In this document: piece by piece, positions 8,549 to 17,148 of the stretch
Layout: each line of letters begins with the position of its first letter
Position numbering within the stretch: position 1 is the first letter of the stretch
Origin: Streptomyces sp. NBC_01476
GTDB lineage: Bacteria > Actinomycetota > Actinomycetes > Streptomycetales > Streptomycetaceae
Assembly: GCF_036227265.1 (NCBI RefSeq)
Contig: NZ_CP109446.1
Coordinates: forward strand, 7,271,001-7,335,000
Length of the DNA: 64,000 nucleotides
Direction of reading: 5' to 3'
The notes under the pieces: model-generated
What the model was told of the DNA's origin: nothing
The model's input: only the letters and a program-made list of their open reading frames with translations
The model's database searches: none
Made by a program: the position numbers and the translations under genes

Positions 8549-9098
8549 TGCTGATCCCGAGGGTGCGATCACCGGCATCGGCGGCTTCTTCGGCGACGTC
8601 GGCCAGACGTACGTGGCGCAGATCCCGCTGCCGCTGATCCTCTTCGTGATCGTCGCGATCGCCGCCTGGTTCTTCCTGGAACGCACCTACGCGGGCCGTC
8701 AGGTGTACGCGGTCGGCGGCAACGCGGAGGCGGCCCGGCCGGCCGGTATCCGCGGTGACCGGCGGATCGTGTCGATGTACGTCGTCAGCTCGCTGCTGTC
8801 GGCGTTCGCCGGGATCATGGTGCTCGGCCGGATGGGTGTCGGCTCGGCCAGCGGTGTCGGTGTCGGCTGGGAGCTGTCCGCGATCGCCGCGGCCGTCATC
8901 GGCGGGGTGAGCCTGGTCGGCGGGCAGGGCCGCATCGTCGGCATCGTGGCGGGCACCGTCCTGCTCGAACTGATCAACAACGGCCTGACCACCCTGCAGA
9001 TCAACTCCAACTACACCAACATCGTGCTCGGTTGCGTCCTCGGCCTGGCCATCACCGCGGACCGGCTGCGCGCCAGAAGCGTCGCCCGCCGCGCTTGA
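8546..9098 (+). pseudogene. 3' fragment of a RbsC/XylH-type sugar ABC permease
   Basis: The encoded ~180 residues match the C-terminal half of the RbsC-type permease family: ITGIGGFFGDVGQTYVAQIP, then a membrane helix, ERTYAGRQVYAVGGNAEAAR (the conserved cytoplasmic loop), AAAVIGGVSLVGGQGRIVG and the last helices ending in ADRLRARS. Full-length relatives have 310-420 residues, so the N-terminal half is missing. The reading frame runs on upstream into unrelated sequence with no credible start or Shine-Dalgarno. No matching ATPase or binding-protein gene is adjacent. I therefore call it a deletion remnant; it is convergent with the GH35 gene 26 bases away. Confidence 0.75.
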
Positions 9099-9124
9099 GC
9101 CGGCACACCGGCCGTCCGCGCGGG

Positions 9125-10891
9125 TCACTCCTCCGTGGGGCCGAGGGCAGGGGCGTCGCGCAGGTCGACCGTGGTGCGGGCGGTCGCGTGCAGTTCGAGT
9201 ACGACGACGTCGTTGCCGCCCTGGCGGAGCACAGGTCCTGGCACGTAGAGGCGTTGCTGCGGGCCGCGGGACCAGTAGCGGCCCAGCGCGAAGCCGTTGA
9301 CCCAGGCGCAGCCCTTGGTCCAGCCGGACAGGTCCAGGTAGGTGTCGGCGGGTTCGGTCACCTCGAAGGTGCCGCGGTGGAAAGCGGGGCCCACGCCGGG
9401 GCCGGCGGCCGGGAGGTAGCGCAGGCCCCCGAGGTCGTCGAGCGGCAGCGGGCGGCTGCGCCAGCCGCCGTTCAGCGGGGAGCCGTTGACGGTGACCGGT
9501 CCGACCAGGCCCTTGCGGTCGTGGATGCCCTGACCGTAGTTGACCCGGCCCTGGTTCTCCACCAGCACGGTGAGGTCGGCGCCGCCGGCCGGCACGGTGA
9601 AGGTGAGGGTGTGCTCGTGGTTCTCCCGCTCCAGCACGCCGACCGGCTGGCCGCCGAGGAAGACCTGGGCGCGGTCGCGCACACCGGGTGCGTGCAGCAG
9701 CGCCGGGCCGGGGGTGTCGAGCCGCGCCTGGTAGAGCACGAAGCCGAAGTCCTGGCCCAGTTCCTCCATGGTCAGTGGCCGCTCGTCCGCCACGGCGGCG
9801 CCCAGGACGTCGAGGCCGTCGAACAGCGGTGCCCGCTCGGTCAGTTCGACGCCCAGCAGGTTGAGCTTCTTCGACGGTTCGGGCAGCGGGTCGTCCGGCA
9901 CCGGTTCGTACCGGGCTATGACTTCGCGGAAGGCGGCGAACTTCGCGGTGGGGTCGCCTGCTTCGTCCAGCGGCGCGTCGTAGTCGTAGGAGGTCACGGT
10001 GGGCCGGTAGGTGTGTTTGTCGTTGGCGCCGTTGGTGAAGCCGAAGTTGGTGCCGCCGTGGAACATGTAGAGGTTGACGCTCGCGCCCGCCGCCAGCATC
10101 GTGTCCAGCTCGGCGGCGGCGTCGGCCGCGGGACGGACCACGTGCACACCGCCCCAGCGGTCGAACCAGCCGTTCCAGAACTCGGCGCACATCAGAGGCC
10201 CTTCGGGCTGGTGCTCGCGCAGCGCGGCCAGGTTCCGGGCCGCGCCGCTGCCGAAGTTCACGGTGCTCAGTACGCCGGGGATGCTGCCCCGGGCGAGGTC
10301 CGTTGGCTGGTCGCAGGTGAACAGCGGTACGTCCACGCCGCGTTCGCGCAGCGCCGCGTGCAGATGGGCGAGGTGGGCGGCGCCGTCGTCGGTGGCACCC
10401 TGGTTGTAGGCCCCGAACTCGTTCTCCACCTGCACCGCAAGCACCGGCCCGCCCCGCGTACCCAGATACGGCAGTACGCGGGGCACCAGCTCGTCGAAGT
10501 AGCCGTCGGCCGCGGCCAGATAGCGCGGGTCGGTGCTGCGCAGCTGGATGCCGGGCTCGGCGAGCAGCCAGGACGGCAGCCCGCCGCCCTCCCACTCGGC
10601 GCAGATGTACGGGCCGGGCCGCAGCAGGACGTGCAGGCCCTCGTCCCGCGCCAGCTCGATGAAGGCGGTCAGGTCGAGTGCGCCGTCCCACCGCCAGCGG
10701 TCCGGCCGCGGCTGGTGGAGGTTCCACGGGATGTAGGTGTCCACCGTGTTCAGGCCCAGCAGCCGGGCCTTGCGCAGCCGGTCCCGCCACTGGCCGGGAT
10801 GCACACGGAAGTAGTGCAGACCGCCGGAGATGATGCGGAACGGCTCTCCGTCGAGACGGAAGCCGGCTTGGTCGATACGCAAAGCGGGCAT
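9125..10891 (-). CDS. GH35 beta-galactosidase
   Basis: A 588-residue glycoside hydrolase family 35 enzyme, cytoplasmic (no signal peptide). It hydrolyses terminal beta-galactose residues. The N-terminal TIM barrel shows the family signatures GLHYFRVHPGQW, TYIPWNLHQP and RPGPYICAEWEGGG, the acid/base Glu in AVQVENEFGAY, and the nucleophile Glu in MCAEFWNGWFDRWGG. C-terminal beta domains carry LSGWTKGCAWVNG and LGRYWSRGPQQ. The start is ATG 10891 (MPALRIDQAGF). A LacI-type operator (10932-10947) sits 41 bases upstream, so it belongs to the regulon with the ABC importer at 12432-15773. Confidence 0.95.
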   Translation of the reverse strand: MPALRIDQAGFRLDGEPFRIISGGLHYFRVHPGQWRDRLRKARLLGLNTVDTYIPWNLHQPRPDRWRWDGALDLTAFIELARDEGLHVLLRPGPYICAEWEGGGLPSWLLAEPGIQLRSTDPRYLAAADGYFDELVPRVLPYLGTRGGPVLAVQVENEFGAYNQGATDDGAAHLAHLHAALRERGVDVPLFTCDQPTDLARGSIPGVLSTVNFGSGAARNLAALREHQPEGPLMCAEFWNGWFDRWGGVHVVRPAADAAAELDTMLAAGASVNLYMFHGGTNFGFTNGANDKHTYRPTVTSYDYDAPLDEAGDPTAKFAAFREVIARYEPVPDDPLPEPSKKLNLLGVELTERAPLFDGLDVLGAAVADERPLTMEELGQDFGFVLYQARLDTPGPALLHAPGVRDRAQVFLGGQPVGVLERENHEHTLTFTVPAGGADLTVLVENQGRVNYGQGIHDRKGLVGPVTVNGSPLNGGWRSRPLPLDDLGGLRYLPAAGPGVGPAFHRGTFEVTEPADTYLDLSGWTKGCAWVNGFALGRYWSRGPQQRLYVPGPVLRQGGNDVVVLELHATARTTVDLRDAPALGPTEE

Positions 10892-10931
10892 GGAGTGGTG
10901 GTCCTCTACGTCAGGCCGGAACGCAAGATCG

Positions 10932-10947
10932 ATGTTTGCGCAACCAT
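10932..10947. promoter_or_regulatory. LacI-type operator 1 (upstream of GH35)
   Basis: ATGTTTGCGCAACCAT is a 16-bp near-palindrome with a central CG, one of four copies of ATGnTTRC-GYAAnCAT in this region. It lies between LacI1 and the GH35 start. Confidence 0.75.
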
Positions 10948-11073
10948 CTGTCACTGTGAGTCTGACTAGGGGTTTCTGAAGTGTCAAGACGCTGGAGCGG
11001 AAGAGCCGATGGGCGCCGGCCGGCCTCGGCGGCTTCCCCGGCGGCGGACCCCGGCCGGGAGCCGCCGGGGCGG

Positions 11074-12177
11074 TCAGCGACCGGCGCGGGGCGCGGTGCT
11101 GGCGCGGGTCACCAGCCGGGTCGGAACGAGAGTGGTGCCCTTCTCCGCGGTGTCATTGCGGATCTGCCGCAGCACCCCTTCCACGCAGCGCCGCCCGACT
11201 TCCGGGAAGTCCTGGTGGACCGTGGTGAGCGGCGGGATGAAGGAGGCGGCCTCGGGGATGTCGTCGAAGCCGACCACGCTGACGTCCTCCGGGACCCTGC
11301 GCCCGCCGTCGTGCAGGGCGCGCAGCACCCCCAGGGCCATCTGGTCGTTGGCGACGAAGACCGCGGTGCAGGAGCGGTCGGCGGCGATCTGCCGGCCGGC
11401 CAGGTAGCCGGACTCCGCCGACCAGTCGCCGCGCAGCGGTTCGGGCACCTCGCACCCGGCCTCGGTGAGCACCGAGCGCCAGGTGTCCACCCGCCGCTCG
11501 GCGGAGAACGAGCCTTCGGGCCCGGCGACGTGCCAGACGGTCTCGTGGCCGAGGTCGAGCAGGTGCCGCACCGCGGCCCTGGCGCCCCCGGCCTGGTCGG
11601 TGTCGACCACGCAGTAGCGGTCTCCGGCGTTGGAATCGACCACGACCACCTGGGCGTTCGGCGGCAGCGACACCATCGCTGCGTCGAGCAGGTGCACCTC
11701 CATGAGGAGTACGACACCGTCGACGGCGAGTTCACCGAGCCGGGTGAAGGCGCCACGCACCTCGTCCTGCGACGGGACGGTCACCGGCATCAGCGTGGTG
11801 GCGTAGCCCTCCTGGGCGGCCGACAGGGCGACCGCCTCCAGCGTGCGCATGTTGCCGGTGGTCGACATGTTGAAGAGGATCACGCCGAGCGTGCGGAATT
11901 CACCGCGCTTCAGCGCGCGGGCCGCGCTGTTGGGGCGGTAGCCCAGTTCCTTCATCGCGGCGAGCACCTGCTGCCGGGTCGACTCCACCACCCCGGGAAA
12001 GCCGTTCGACACGCGGGAGACCGTCTGCGCGGACACCCCCGCCAGTTGTGCCACATCCGCCATCGACGCGCCGCGCCTGCGCCGTCCGGGAGCGCCCGCA
12101 CCCTCAGGACGCGCTCCGTCGTCGTCCCGGCCGGCATCTGCAATGTTCTCCACCGGAGTCGCGCACCTCACTGCCAC
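11074..12177 (-). CDS. LacI-family transcriptional repressor (LacI1)
   Basis: A protein of up to 367 residues. The helix-turn-helix is MADVAQLAGVSAQTVSRVSN with the hinge helix YRPNSAARALKRGEFRTLG. A periplasmic-binding-protein-like sensor domain follows (VVVVDSNAGDRYCVVDTDQ; VFVANDQMALGVLRALHDGG; VVGFDDIPEAASFIPPLTTV). About 35 residues before the helix-turn-helix are extra, so a start nearer 12075 is possible. An operator lies at 12259-12274 upstream (probable autoregulation), and the GH35 gene is next downstream on the same strand. It is clearly paralogous to LacI2 at 15988-17067, with long identical stretches (YRPNSAARALKRGEFRTLGV; GFDDIPEAASF). Confidence 0.93.
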   Translation of the reverse strand: MAVRCATPVENIADAGRDDDGARPEGAGAPGRRRRGASMADVAQLAGVSAQTVSRVSNGFPGVVESTRQQVLAAMKELGYRPNSAARALKRGEFRTLGVILFNMSTTGNMRTLEAVALSAAQEGYATTLMPVTVPSQDEVRGAFTRLGELAVDGVVLLMEVHLLDAAMVSLPPNAQVVVVDSNAGDRYCVVDTDQAGGARAAVRHLLDLGHETVWHVAGPEGSFSAERRVDTWRSVLTEAGCEVPEPLRGDWSAESGYLAGRQIAADRSCTAVFVANDQMALGVLRALHDGGRRVPEDVSVVGFDDIPEAASFIPPLTTVHQDFPEVGRRCVEGVLRQIRNDTAEKGTTLVPTRLVTRASTAPRAGR

Positions 12178-12258
12178 GGGTGTCGGCCGTGTGCCCGGCC
12201 ACTGGTCACCAGAAGTCTAGGCTCTGCGGCCGTCTTGCGGCGGCTCCGCCGGAGACAT

Positions 12259-12274
12259 ATGTTTACGTAACCAT
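12259..12274. promoter_or_regulatory. LacI-type operator 2 (upstream of LacI1)
   Basis: ATGTTTACGTAACCAT lies 82 bases before the LacI1 start. It is the best-matching copy of the shared palindrome (half sites ATGTTTAC and ATGGTTAC). Confidence 0.8.
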
Positions 12275-12308
12275 GGTGGCTGTGGTGCGCTGCCACCAGC
12301 CCGATTCC

Positions 12309-12345
12309 CCGGGTGGGCCGGTAGTGCCTCTGCTGACCCACCCGG
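12309..12345. terminator. Hairpin between the binding-protein and LacI1 genes
   Basis: CCGGGTGGG (12309-12317) pairs perfectly with CCCACCCGG (12337-12345) across a 19-base loop. It is the second of two hairpins after the binding-protein stop. Confidence 0.45.
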
Positions 12346-12381
12346 TCCGGGGGAAGCGCCGGCCACGTACCGGGGAGCGGC

Positions 12382-12410
12382 GGGGGCCCGGCCGTTCTTC
12401 CGGGGCCCCC
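12382..12410. terminator. G/C hairpin directly after the binding-protein gene
   Basis: GGGGGCC (12382-12388) pairs with GGCCCCC (12404-12410), extendable with one bulged G. It lies 20 bases past the stop of the solute-binding protein at 12432 and probably ends the importer operon. Confidence 0.55.
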
Positions 12411-12431
12411 ACCACCCGCCCGTGCGGGGCG

Positions 12432-13781
12432 TCAACTGACGCTGAAGCCCTGCTGCTTGCCGTACTTCACCGAGGCGTCCTGCCAGGATTTGAGACCGCT
12501 GGTCAGGGTTGTGGCGGAGACGTACGCCTTGCCGACGGTGTCGTTGAAGATCGAGTTGGCGTAGACCTGGAAGGGCAGGTAGGACCAGCCGCGCAGCACG
12601 TTCTTGGCGGACTGCGAGAAGATCTTGTTGGCCTGCTGGCCGCCGAAGTACGGGAACGCGGTGTTCAGGAACGCGGGGGAGTTCAGGTCCGCGGTCGTCG
12701 CCGGGAAGGCGCCGCCCTTGATGCGGGTCTGCACACCGGCGCCCTGGTCGGCGTACTGCAGGAAGGCGTACGCGAGTTCCTTGTTCTTGCTCGCCTGCAT
12801 CACCGCGAGCGAACTGCCGCCGTTCTCGGCGCTGGCCTGCGCGCCGGCCTGCCACTGCGGCAGCGGGGCGACCCGCCAGTCACCGGAGGCGGCGGCCACC
12901 CCCGAGGTGAAGTTGGCCGGCATCCAAGCGCCGGTGGTCAGCGTGGCGATGGTGCCGTCGGCCAGGCCCTTGTACCACTGGTCGGTCCAGCCGGTCACGG
13001 GGGACAGCAGGTGCCCGGAGACCAGTTGCTGCCAGACCTTGGTGTAAGCGGCGGTGCCCTGGTCGCTGCCGAAGTCGACCGAGACCTTCGTGCCGTCGAC
13101 CGTGTAGGGCTTGCCGCCGGCCTGCCATATCAGGCTGGTGGTCATGCCGGCGTCCCCGGTGTCGCTGGTGATGTACGCCTTCGGATCGGCCTGGTGCAGC
13201 TTGCGGGCGTCGTCCAGATACTGGTCCCAGGTGGTGGGCACCGGGATCTTGTACTTGTCGAAGACCTTCTTGTTGTAGAACAGCGCCATCGGGCCGGAGT
13301 CCATCGGCAGCCCGTAGACACCGCCGTTGACGTTCACCGAGTTCCACGGACCGGGCGAGTAGGTCTTGGCCAGGCTCTTGGCACCGTACGGGCTGAGGTC
13401 CGCGACCGACTTGCCGAGGGCGAACTGGCCCAGCGCGTAGTACTCGATCTGCGCCACGTCCGGCACACCCTTGCCGGCCTGTACGGCGTTCTGCAGCGCG
13501 GTGTACTGGTCGTTGCCGGTACCGGCGTTGATCAACTTCACATGGACCTTGGGGTACTTGGTCTGGAAGTCGGCGACAACCTGCTTGAGGGTCGGCTCCC
13601 ACGCCCACACCGTGATGTCGCCGCCCTTGGCCAGCGCCGACTGGACCGCGTTCGCACCGGACGTCTTGCTGCCCGAGCCGGAGTCGGAACCCCCGGAAGA
13701 GCCGCATGCCGTCAGCCCGAGGGCGGCGGTGGCGAGCACCGCGACACCCTGCGCCCAACGGCGAACCACTGTGTTCGTCAT
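12432..13781 (-). CDS. Extracellular sugar-binding lipoprotein of an ABC importer
   Basis: A 449-residue family 1 solute-binding protein (MalE/UgpB fold). The N-terminus is a lipoprotein signal with lipobox LTAC, so Cys26 becomes the lipidated residue; a Gly/Ser-rich linker follows. Visible fold markers include ITVWAWEPTLKQVVADFQTKYPKV-type strand/helix segments, MALFYNKKVFDKYKIPVPTTW and AYAFLQYADQG. The start is ATG 13781. It captures a sugar, probably a galactoside given the GH35 gene (inference), and hands it to the permeases encoded upstream. Unusually, the binding-protein gene is last in the operon, 114 bases after the second permease. Confidence 0.93.
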   Translation of the reverse strand: MTNTVVRRWAQGVAVLATAALGLTACGSSGGSDSGSGSKTSGANAVQSALAKGGDITVWAWEPTLKQVVADFQTKYPKVHVKLINAGTGNDQYTALQNAVQAGKGVPDVAQIEYYALGQFALGKSVADLSPYGAKSLAKTYSPGPWNSVNVNGGVYGLPMDSGPMALFYNKKVFDKYKIPVPTTWDQYLDDARKLHQADPKAYITSDTGDAGMTTSLIWQAGGKPYTVDGTKVSVDFGSDQGTAAYTKVWQQLVSGHLLSPVTGWTDQWYKGLADGTIATLTTGAWMPANFTSGVAAASGDWRVAPLPQWQAGAQASAENGGSSLAVMQASKNKELAYAFLQYADQGAGVQTRIKGGAFPATTADLNSPAFLNTAFPYFGGQQANKIFSQSAKNVLRGWSYLPFQVYANSIFNDTVGKAYVSATTLTSGLKSWQDASVKYGKQQGFSVS

Positions 13782-13895
13782 CTCATTCCACTCCGTTGTA
13801 CGTGATGTTCTGCGGAGCCGGCCCTGCCGCGGCACAAACGTGTGCCGGGGAGAGGACCAGCGGGGGGACGTGGCGGCGCCGGACGGCGCCGGTGA

Positions 13896-14846
13896 TCACT
13901 CCTTGACGCTGCCGGCGGCGAGCCCCGACTGCCAGTAGCGCTGGAGCAGCAGGAAGGCCGCGATCAGCGGCACGATGGTCAGCAGCGACCCGGTGATCAC
14001 CAGGTTGAAGACCGGCTCACCGCCGACGGTGCGGGCCTGGGCGTTCCAGGAGTTGATCCCGAGGGTGAGCGGGTACCAGTCCGGGTTCTTGATCATGATC
14101 AGTGGCAGGAAGTAGTTGTTCCAGGTCGCCACCATCGTGAAGAGCAGCACCGTGACGATGCCGGGCGCCAGCAGGGGCAGGCTGATCCGGAAGAAGGTGC
14201 GCAGCTCCCCGGAGCCGTCCACCCGGGCCGCTTCCAGCAGTTCGACGGGGATGGCCTCGGTCGCGAAGACCCACATCAAGTACAGGCCGAACGGCGAGAT
14301 CAGCGAGGGGATGATCACCGCCCATGGGGTGTCGGTCAGGCCCATCTTGCTGAACATCAGGAACGTCGGCACCGCGAGTGCCGCGCCGGGGACGGCGACC
14401 GCGCCGATGACCACCGCGAAGACCGCGCGCTTGCCGGCGAAGTCGAACTTCGCCAGCCCGTAGCCGCCCAGCACCGCCAGGAGGGTCGCCCCGCCGGCGC
14501 CCACCACCACGTACAGCAGTGTGTTCAGCAACCAGCGCACGAAGATGTGGTCGTTGTAGGTGAAGGTCTCCCTGATGTTGTCCCACAGCGCGAAGTGGCC
14601 GCTGAACCACAGGCCGAAGGAGTCCAGCAGATGGGGCTGCGTCTTGCACGCGTTGATGAAGAGCCAGGCCAGCGGCACCAGGGTGTAGAGCACCACGATG
14701 CCGGTCAGTACGGTCAGCAGGACGCTGCGACGCGGCCGGCCGGCGGCGGTGCGGCGGCGGCGCGCCGGGCGCCGGGTGCGGGGCGCGGGGCGGGTCCTGA
14801 GCCGGGGCGGCCGGGTGTGCGCGCCGTCGGTGACATTGGTGGCCAC
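13896..14846 (-). CDS. Sugar ABC transporter permease, MalG type
   Basis: A 316-residue inner-membrane subunit with six helices after a ~35-residue Arg/Pro-rich cytoplasmic head. The EAA loop that contacts the ATPase reads EAARVDGSGELRTFFRISLP. It starts three bases after the stop of the MalF-type gene, so the two are coupled. No ATPase gene is present; streptomycete importers of this class usually share the MsiK ATPase encoded elsewhere (family knowledge). Confidence 0.94.
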   Translation of the reverse strand: MATNVTDGAHTRPPRLRTRPAPRTRRPARRRRTAAGRPRRSVLLTVLTGIVVLYTLVPLAWLFINACKTQPHLLDSFGLWFSGHFALWDNIRETFTYNDHIFVRWLLNTLLYVVVGAGGATLLAVLGGYGLAKFDFAGKRAVFAVVIGAVAVPGAALAVPTFLMFSKMGLTDTPWAVIIPSLISPFGLYLMWVFATEAIPVELLEAARVDGSGELRTFFRISLPLLAPGIVTVLLFTMVATWNNYFLPLIMIKNPDWYPLTLGINSWNAQARTVGGEPVFNLVITGSLLTIVPLIAAFLLLQRYWQSGLAAGSVKE

Positions 14847-14849
14847 GGC

Positions 14850-15773
14850 TCAGACCTCCTTGCGCATGCCGCGCAACTGGACGACGTAGGCGACGATCAT
14901 CGTGACGACCCCCATGACGATCGCGACCGTCGCTGCGTAGTTGTGCTGCTGGCCGGCGAAGGAGAGCGAGTAGGTGTAGAGGTTCGGGGTGAAGTAGGTC
15001 GTAATGGCGTTGGGCGCCAGCGACTTGAGGATGCTGGGCTCGTTGAAGAGCTGGAAGCTGCCGATGATCGAGAAGATCGTGGCGATGACCAGCGCACCGC
15101 GGATCGCCGGGATCTTGATCGCCGCGATGATCCGCCACTGTCCCGCGCCGTCGATCTCCGCGGCCTCGTAGAGCGACTGCGGGATCACCCGCAGCGCCGC
15201 GTAGAAGATCAGCATGTTGTAGCCGACGAACTCCCAGGTGACGATGTTGCCGATGCTGGCGAGCACCAGGTGCGGGGAGAGCGGGTCGGGCAGGGTGACG
15301 TTGAAGTGGTCGTCGATGTTGGCGACCAGGCCGAACTGCTTGCCGTACATGAAGCCCCACATCAAGGTGGCCACCACCGCGGGCACCGCGTAGGGCAGGA
15401 AGATCGAGATGCGGAAGAAGTCCCGGCCGTACAGCCGCCCGCTGTCCAGCGCCAGCGCCACCAGCAGCGCGATGCCCAGCATGATCGGCACCTGGACCAC
15501 CAGGAACAGGCCCACCCGGCCGGTACCGGACCAGAACTCGTGGTCCTGGAACGCCTGCTGGTAGTTGTCGAAGCCGACGAAGTGGTTGCCGCCGATCAAC
15601 TGGTCCCGGTACAGGCTCAGATAGACCGAGTACGCGATCGGCGCGAGGAAGACCAGCGCGAAGACGATCAGGAAGGGCCCCACGAAGCCCCAGCCGATCC
15701 ATCGCCGCCCGCTGCCGCGCCTTCGGGGCGGAGCGGCGCGACCCGCCGCTGACGGGGGCGAGATGACAGCCAT
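14850..15773 (-). CDS. Sugar ABC transporter permease, MalF type
   Basis: A 307-residue permease subunit with a short basic N-terminus (PPRRRGSGRRW) and six membrane helices. Its EAA loop is EAAEIDGAGQWRIIAAIKIP. ATG 15773 (MAVISPPSAAG) fits family length; the frame is open a further 390 bases upstream but that sequence holds the operators and has no domain. It is the first gene of the importer operon, preceded by LacI-type operators 3 and 4 and divergent from LacI2. Confidence 0.94.
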   Translation of the reverse strand: MAVISPPSAAGRAAPPRRRGSGRRWIGWGFVGPFLIVFALVFLAPIAYSVYLSLYRDQLIGGNHFVGFDNYQQAFQDHEFWSGTGRVGLFLVVQVPIMLGIALLVALALDSGRLYGRDFFRISIFLPYAVPAVVATLMWGFMYGKQFGLVANIDDHFNVTLPDPLSPHLVLASIGNIVTWEFVGYNMLIFYAALRVIPQSLYEAAEIDGAGQWRIIAAIKIPAIRGALVIATIFSIIGSFQLFNEPSILKSLAPNAITTYFTPNLYTYSLSFAGQQHNYAATVAIVMGVVTMIVAYVVQLRGMRKEV

Positions 15774-15830
15774 GACCGATCCCCTGACGTCGCTGTTCCG
15801 ACCTTCGCCGCGGTTCGGGCGACGAGGGTG

Positions 15831-15846
15831 ATGATTACGCAACCAT
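15831..15846. promoter_or_regulatory. LacI-type operator 3 (importer/LacI2 divergent promoter)
   Basis: ATGATTACGCAACCAT lies 58 bases upstream of the MalF start and shares the ATGnTTRC-GYAAnCAT palindrome. Confidence 0.72.
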
Positions 15847-15875
15847 GGCGATCCCGAGGAGTGTGGCCGCCATGG

Positions 15876-15891
15876 ACGTTTACGCAAACAT
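15876..15891. promoter_or_regulatory. LacI-type operator 4 (importer/LacI2 divergent promoter)
   Basis: ACGTTTACGCAAACAT is 45 bases (centre to centre) from operator 3, about four helical turns, which would allow looping or cooperative binding. A weaker half site (ATGCTTAC) follows at about 15903. Confidence 0.72.
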
Positions 15892-15987
15892 TGATTAACG
15901 TGATGCTTACATTGCAGGTCGGTGGGCGTCAAGGGTTGTGCCCAGGTTCCAGCTGGCCGCCGGACGTGGGGGCGAGAGGGGCGGGGC

Positions 15988-17067
15988 GTGGAGGAAGCAG
16001 TGCAGGGCCCAGCGGTCGGTTCGGCGCCCGCGCCGGCCGAGGGCGCGATGGCCCGGCGCAGGCGGCGGGGCGCCTCCATGGCCGACGTCGCCCAGCTCGC
16101 CGGCGTCTCGTCGCAGACCGTCTCCCGCGTCTCCAACGGGCACCCGGGGGTGGTCGCCGGCACCCGCGAGCGGGTGCTGGCCGCGATGAAGCAGCTCGGC
16201 TACCGGCCGAACAGTGCCGCGCGGGCGCTCAAGCGCGGCGAGTTCCGCACGCTGGGCGTCATCTTGTTCACCCTGTCCACCACCGGCAACGTCCGCACGC
16301 TGGAAGCGATCGCCGCCAGCGCGGCACAGCAGGGCTACGCGATCACCCTCCAGCCGGTGGCCGTGCCGACCCAGACCGGGGTACGTGGTGCCTTCACCCG
16401 GCTCGGTGAACTCGCCGTCGACGGGATCATCGTGATCATGGAGGTGCACCTGCTGGACGCCGCTACGATCTCGCTGCCGCCGCACGTGCAGGTCGTGGTC
16501 GTCGACTCCGACGCCGGCGACCACTACAGCGTGGTCGACACCGACCAGGTCGGCGGTGCCCACCTGGCGGTACGTCACCTGCTCGACCTCGGCCACGCCA
16601 CCGTCCGGCACCTCGCCGGACCCGAGGACTCCTTCGCCGCGCAGCGCCGGGAGCGGGCCTGGCGTGATGCGCTGGAGGCGGCCGGCCGCACCGCCCCGCC
16701 GCCGGTCCGCGGCGACTGGACGGCCGAGTCCGGCTACCGGGCGGGGCTGGGGCTGGCCGAAGACCCCGCGTGCACCGCGGTATTCGCCGCCAACGACCAG
16801 ATGGCGCTGGGACTGCTGCGCGCCCTGCACGAACGCGGGCGCCGGGTGCCGCACGACGTCAGCGTGGTCGGCTTCGACGACATCCCCGAGGCGGCCTCCT
16901 TCGTACCGCCGCTGACCACCGTCCACCAGGACTTCGCCGAGGTCGGCCGCCGCTGCGTCGAGGGCGTGCTGCGGCAGATCGCCGAGCAGGCGCCGGAGCC
17001 GGGCACGGTGCTGGTGCCGACCAGGCTCACGCTACGGGCCAGCACGGCGCCGCCGGCGGGTGGCTGA
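15988..17067 (+). CDS. LacI-family transcriptional repressor (LacI2)
   Basis: A protein of about 359 residues, divergent from the importer operon. The helix-turn-helix is MADVAQLAGVSSQTVSRVSN, followed by the hinge YRPNSAARALKRGEFR and a PBP-like sensor domain (VVVVDSDAGDHYSVVDTDQV; VFAANDQMALGLLRALHERG; VVGFDDIPEAASFVPPLTTV). The start is uncertain: GTG 15988, GTG 15922 and ATG 16048 (339 residues, GAGG five bases upstream) are all in frame, and 16048 would match family length best. It is co-ancestral with LacI1; since the DNA-reading helices are nearly identical, both repressors probably recognise the same operators. Confidence 0.92.
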   Translation: MEEAVQGPAVGSAPAPAEGAMARRRRRGASMADVAQLAGVSSQTVSRVSNGHPGVVAGTRERVLAAMKQLGYRPNSAARALKRGEFRTLGVILFTLSTTGNVRTLEAIAASAAQQGYAITLQPVAVPTQTGVRGAFTRLGELAVDGIIVIMEVHLLDAATISLPPHVQVVVVDSDAGDHYSVVDTDQVGGAHLAVRHLLDLGHATVRHLAGPEDSFAAQRRERAWRDALEAAGRTAPPPVRGDWTAESGYRAGLGLAEDPACTAVFAANDQMALGLLRALHERGRRVPHDVSVVGFDDIPEAASFVPPLTTVHQDFAEVGRRCVEGVLRQIAEQAPEPGTVLVPTRLTLRASTAPPAGG

Positions 17068-17090
17068 CGAGGCGCGGGCCTTTCCCTTTT

Positions 17091-17118
17091 GTGCCTCGTG
17101 CGTCGTGCCTCGTGCCTC
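17091..17118. repeat. Four tandem 7-bp repeats (GTGCCTC)
   Basis: GTGCCTC-GTGCGTC-GTGCCTC-GTGCCTC lies immediately after the LacI2 gene, before the terminator. It looks like simple slippage sequence. Confidence 0.7.
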
Positions 17119-17122
17119 GCCG

Positions 17123-17148
17123 GACCGGGTCAGGATCCGGACCCGGTC
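17123..17148. terminator. Bidirectional hairpin between LacI2 and the small hydrophilic gene
   Basis: GACCGGGTC (17123-17131) pairs perfectly with GACCCGGTC (17140-17148) across eight bases. It sits between convergent genes and touches the stop codon of the minus-strand gene at 17147. Confidence 0.65.

Noticed and set aside
8371..9098. Insertion sequence or prophage junction as cause of the remnants
   Set aside because: No transposase or integrase fragment, terminal inverted repeats or target duplication was seen around the junction.
8175..10790. A long minus-strand open frame overlapping GH35 in another phase
   Set aside because: Arg/Pro/Ala-rich shadow of GH35. The only coherent part is the short remnant at 8414-8548.
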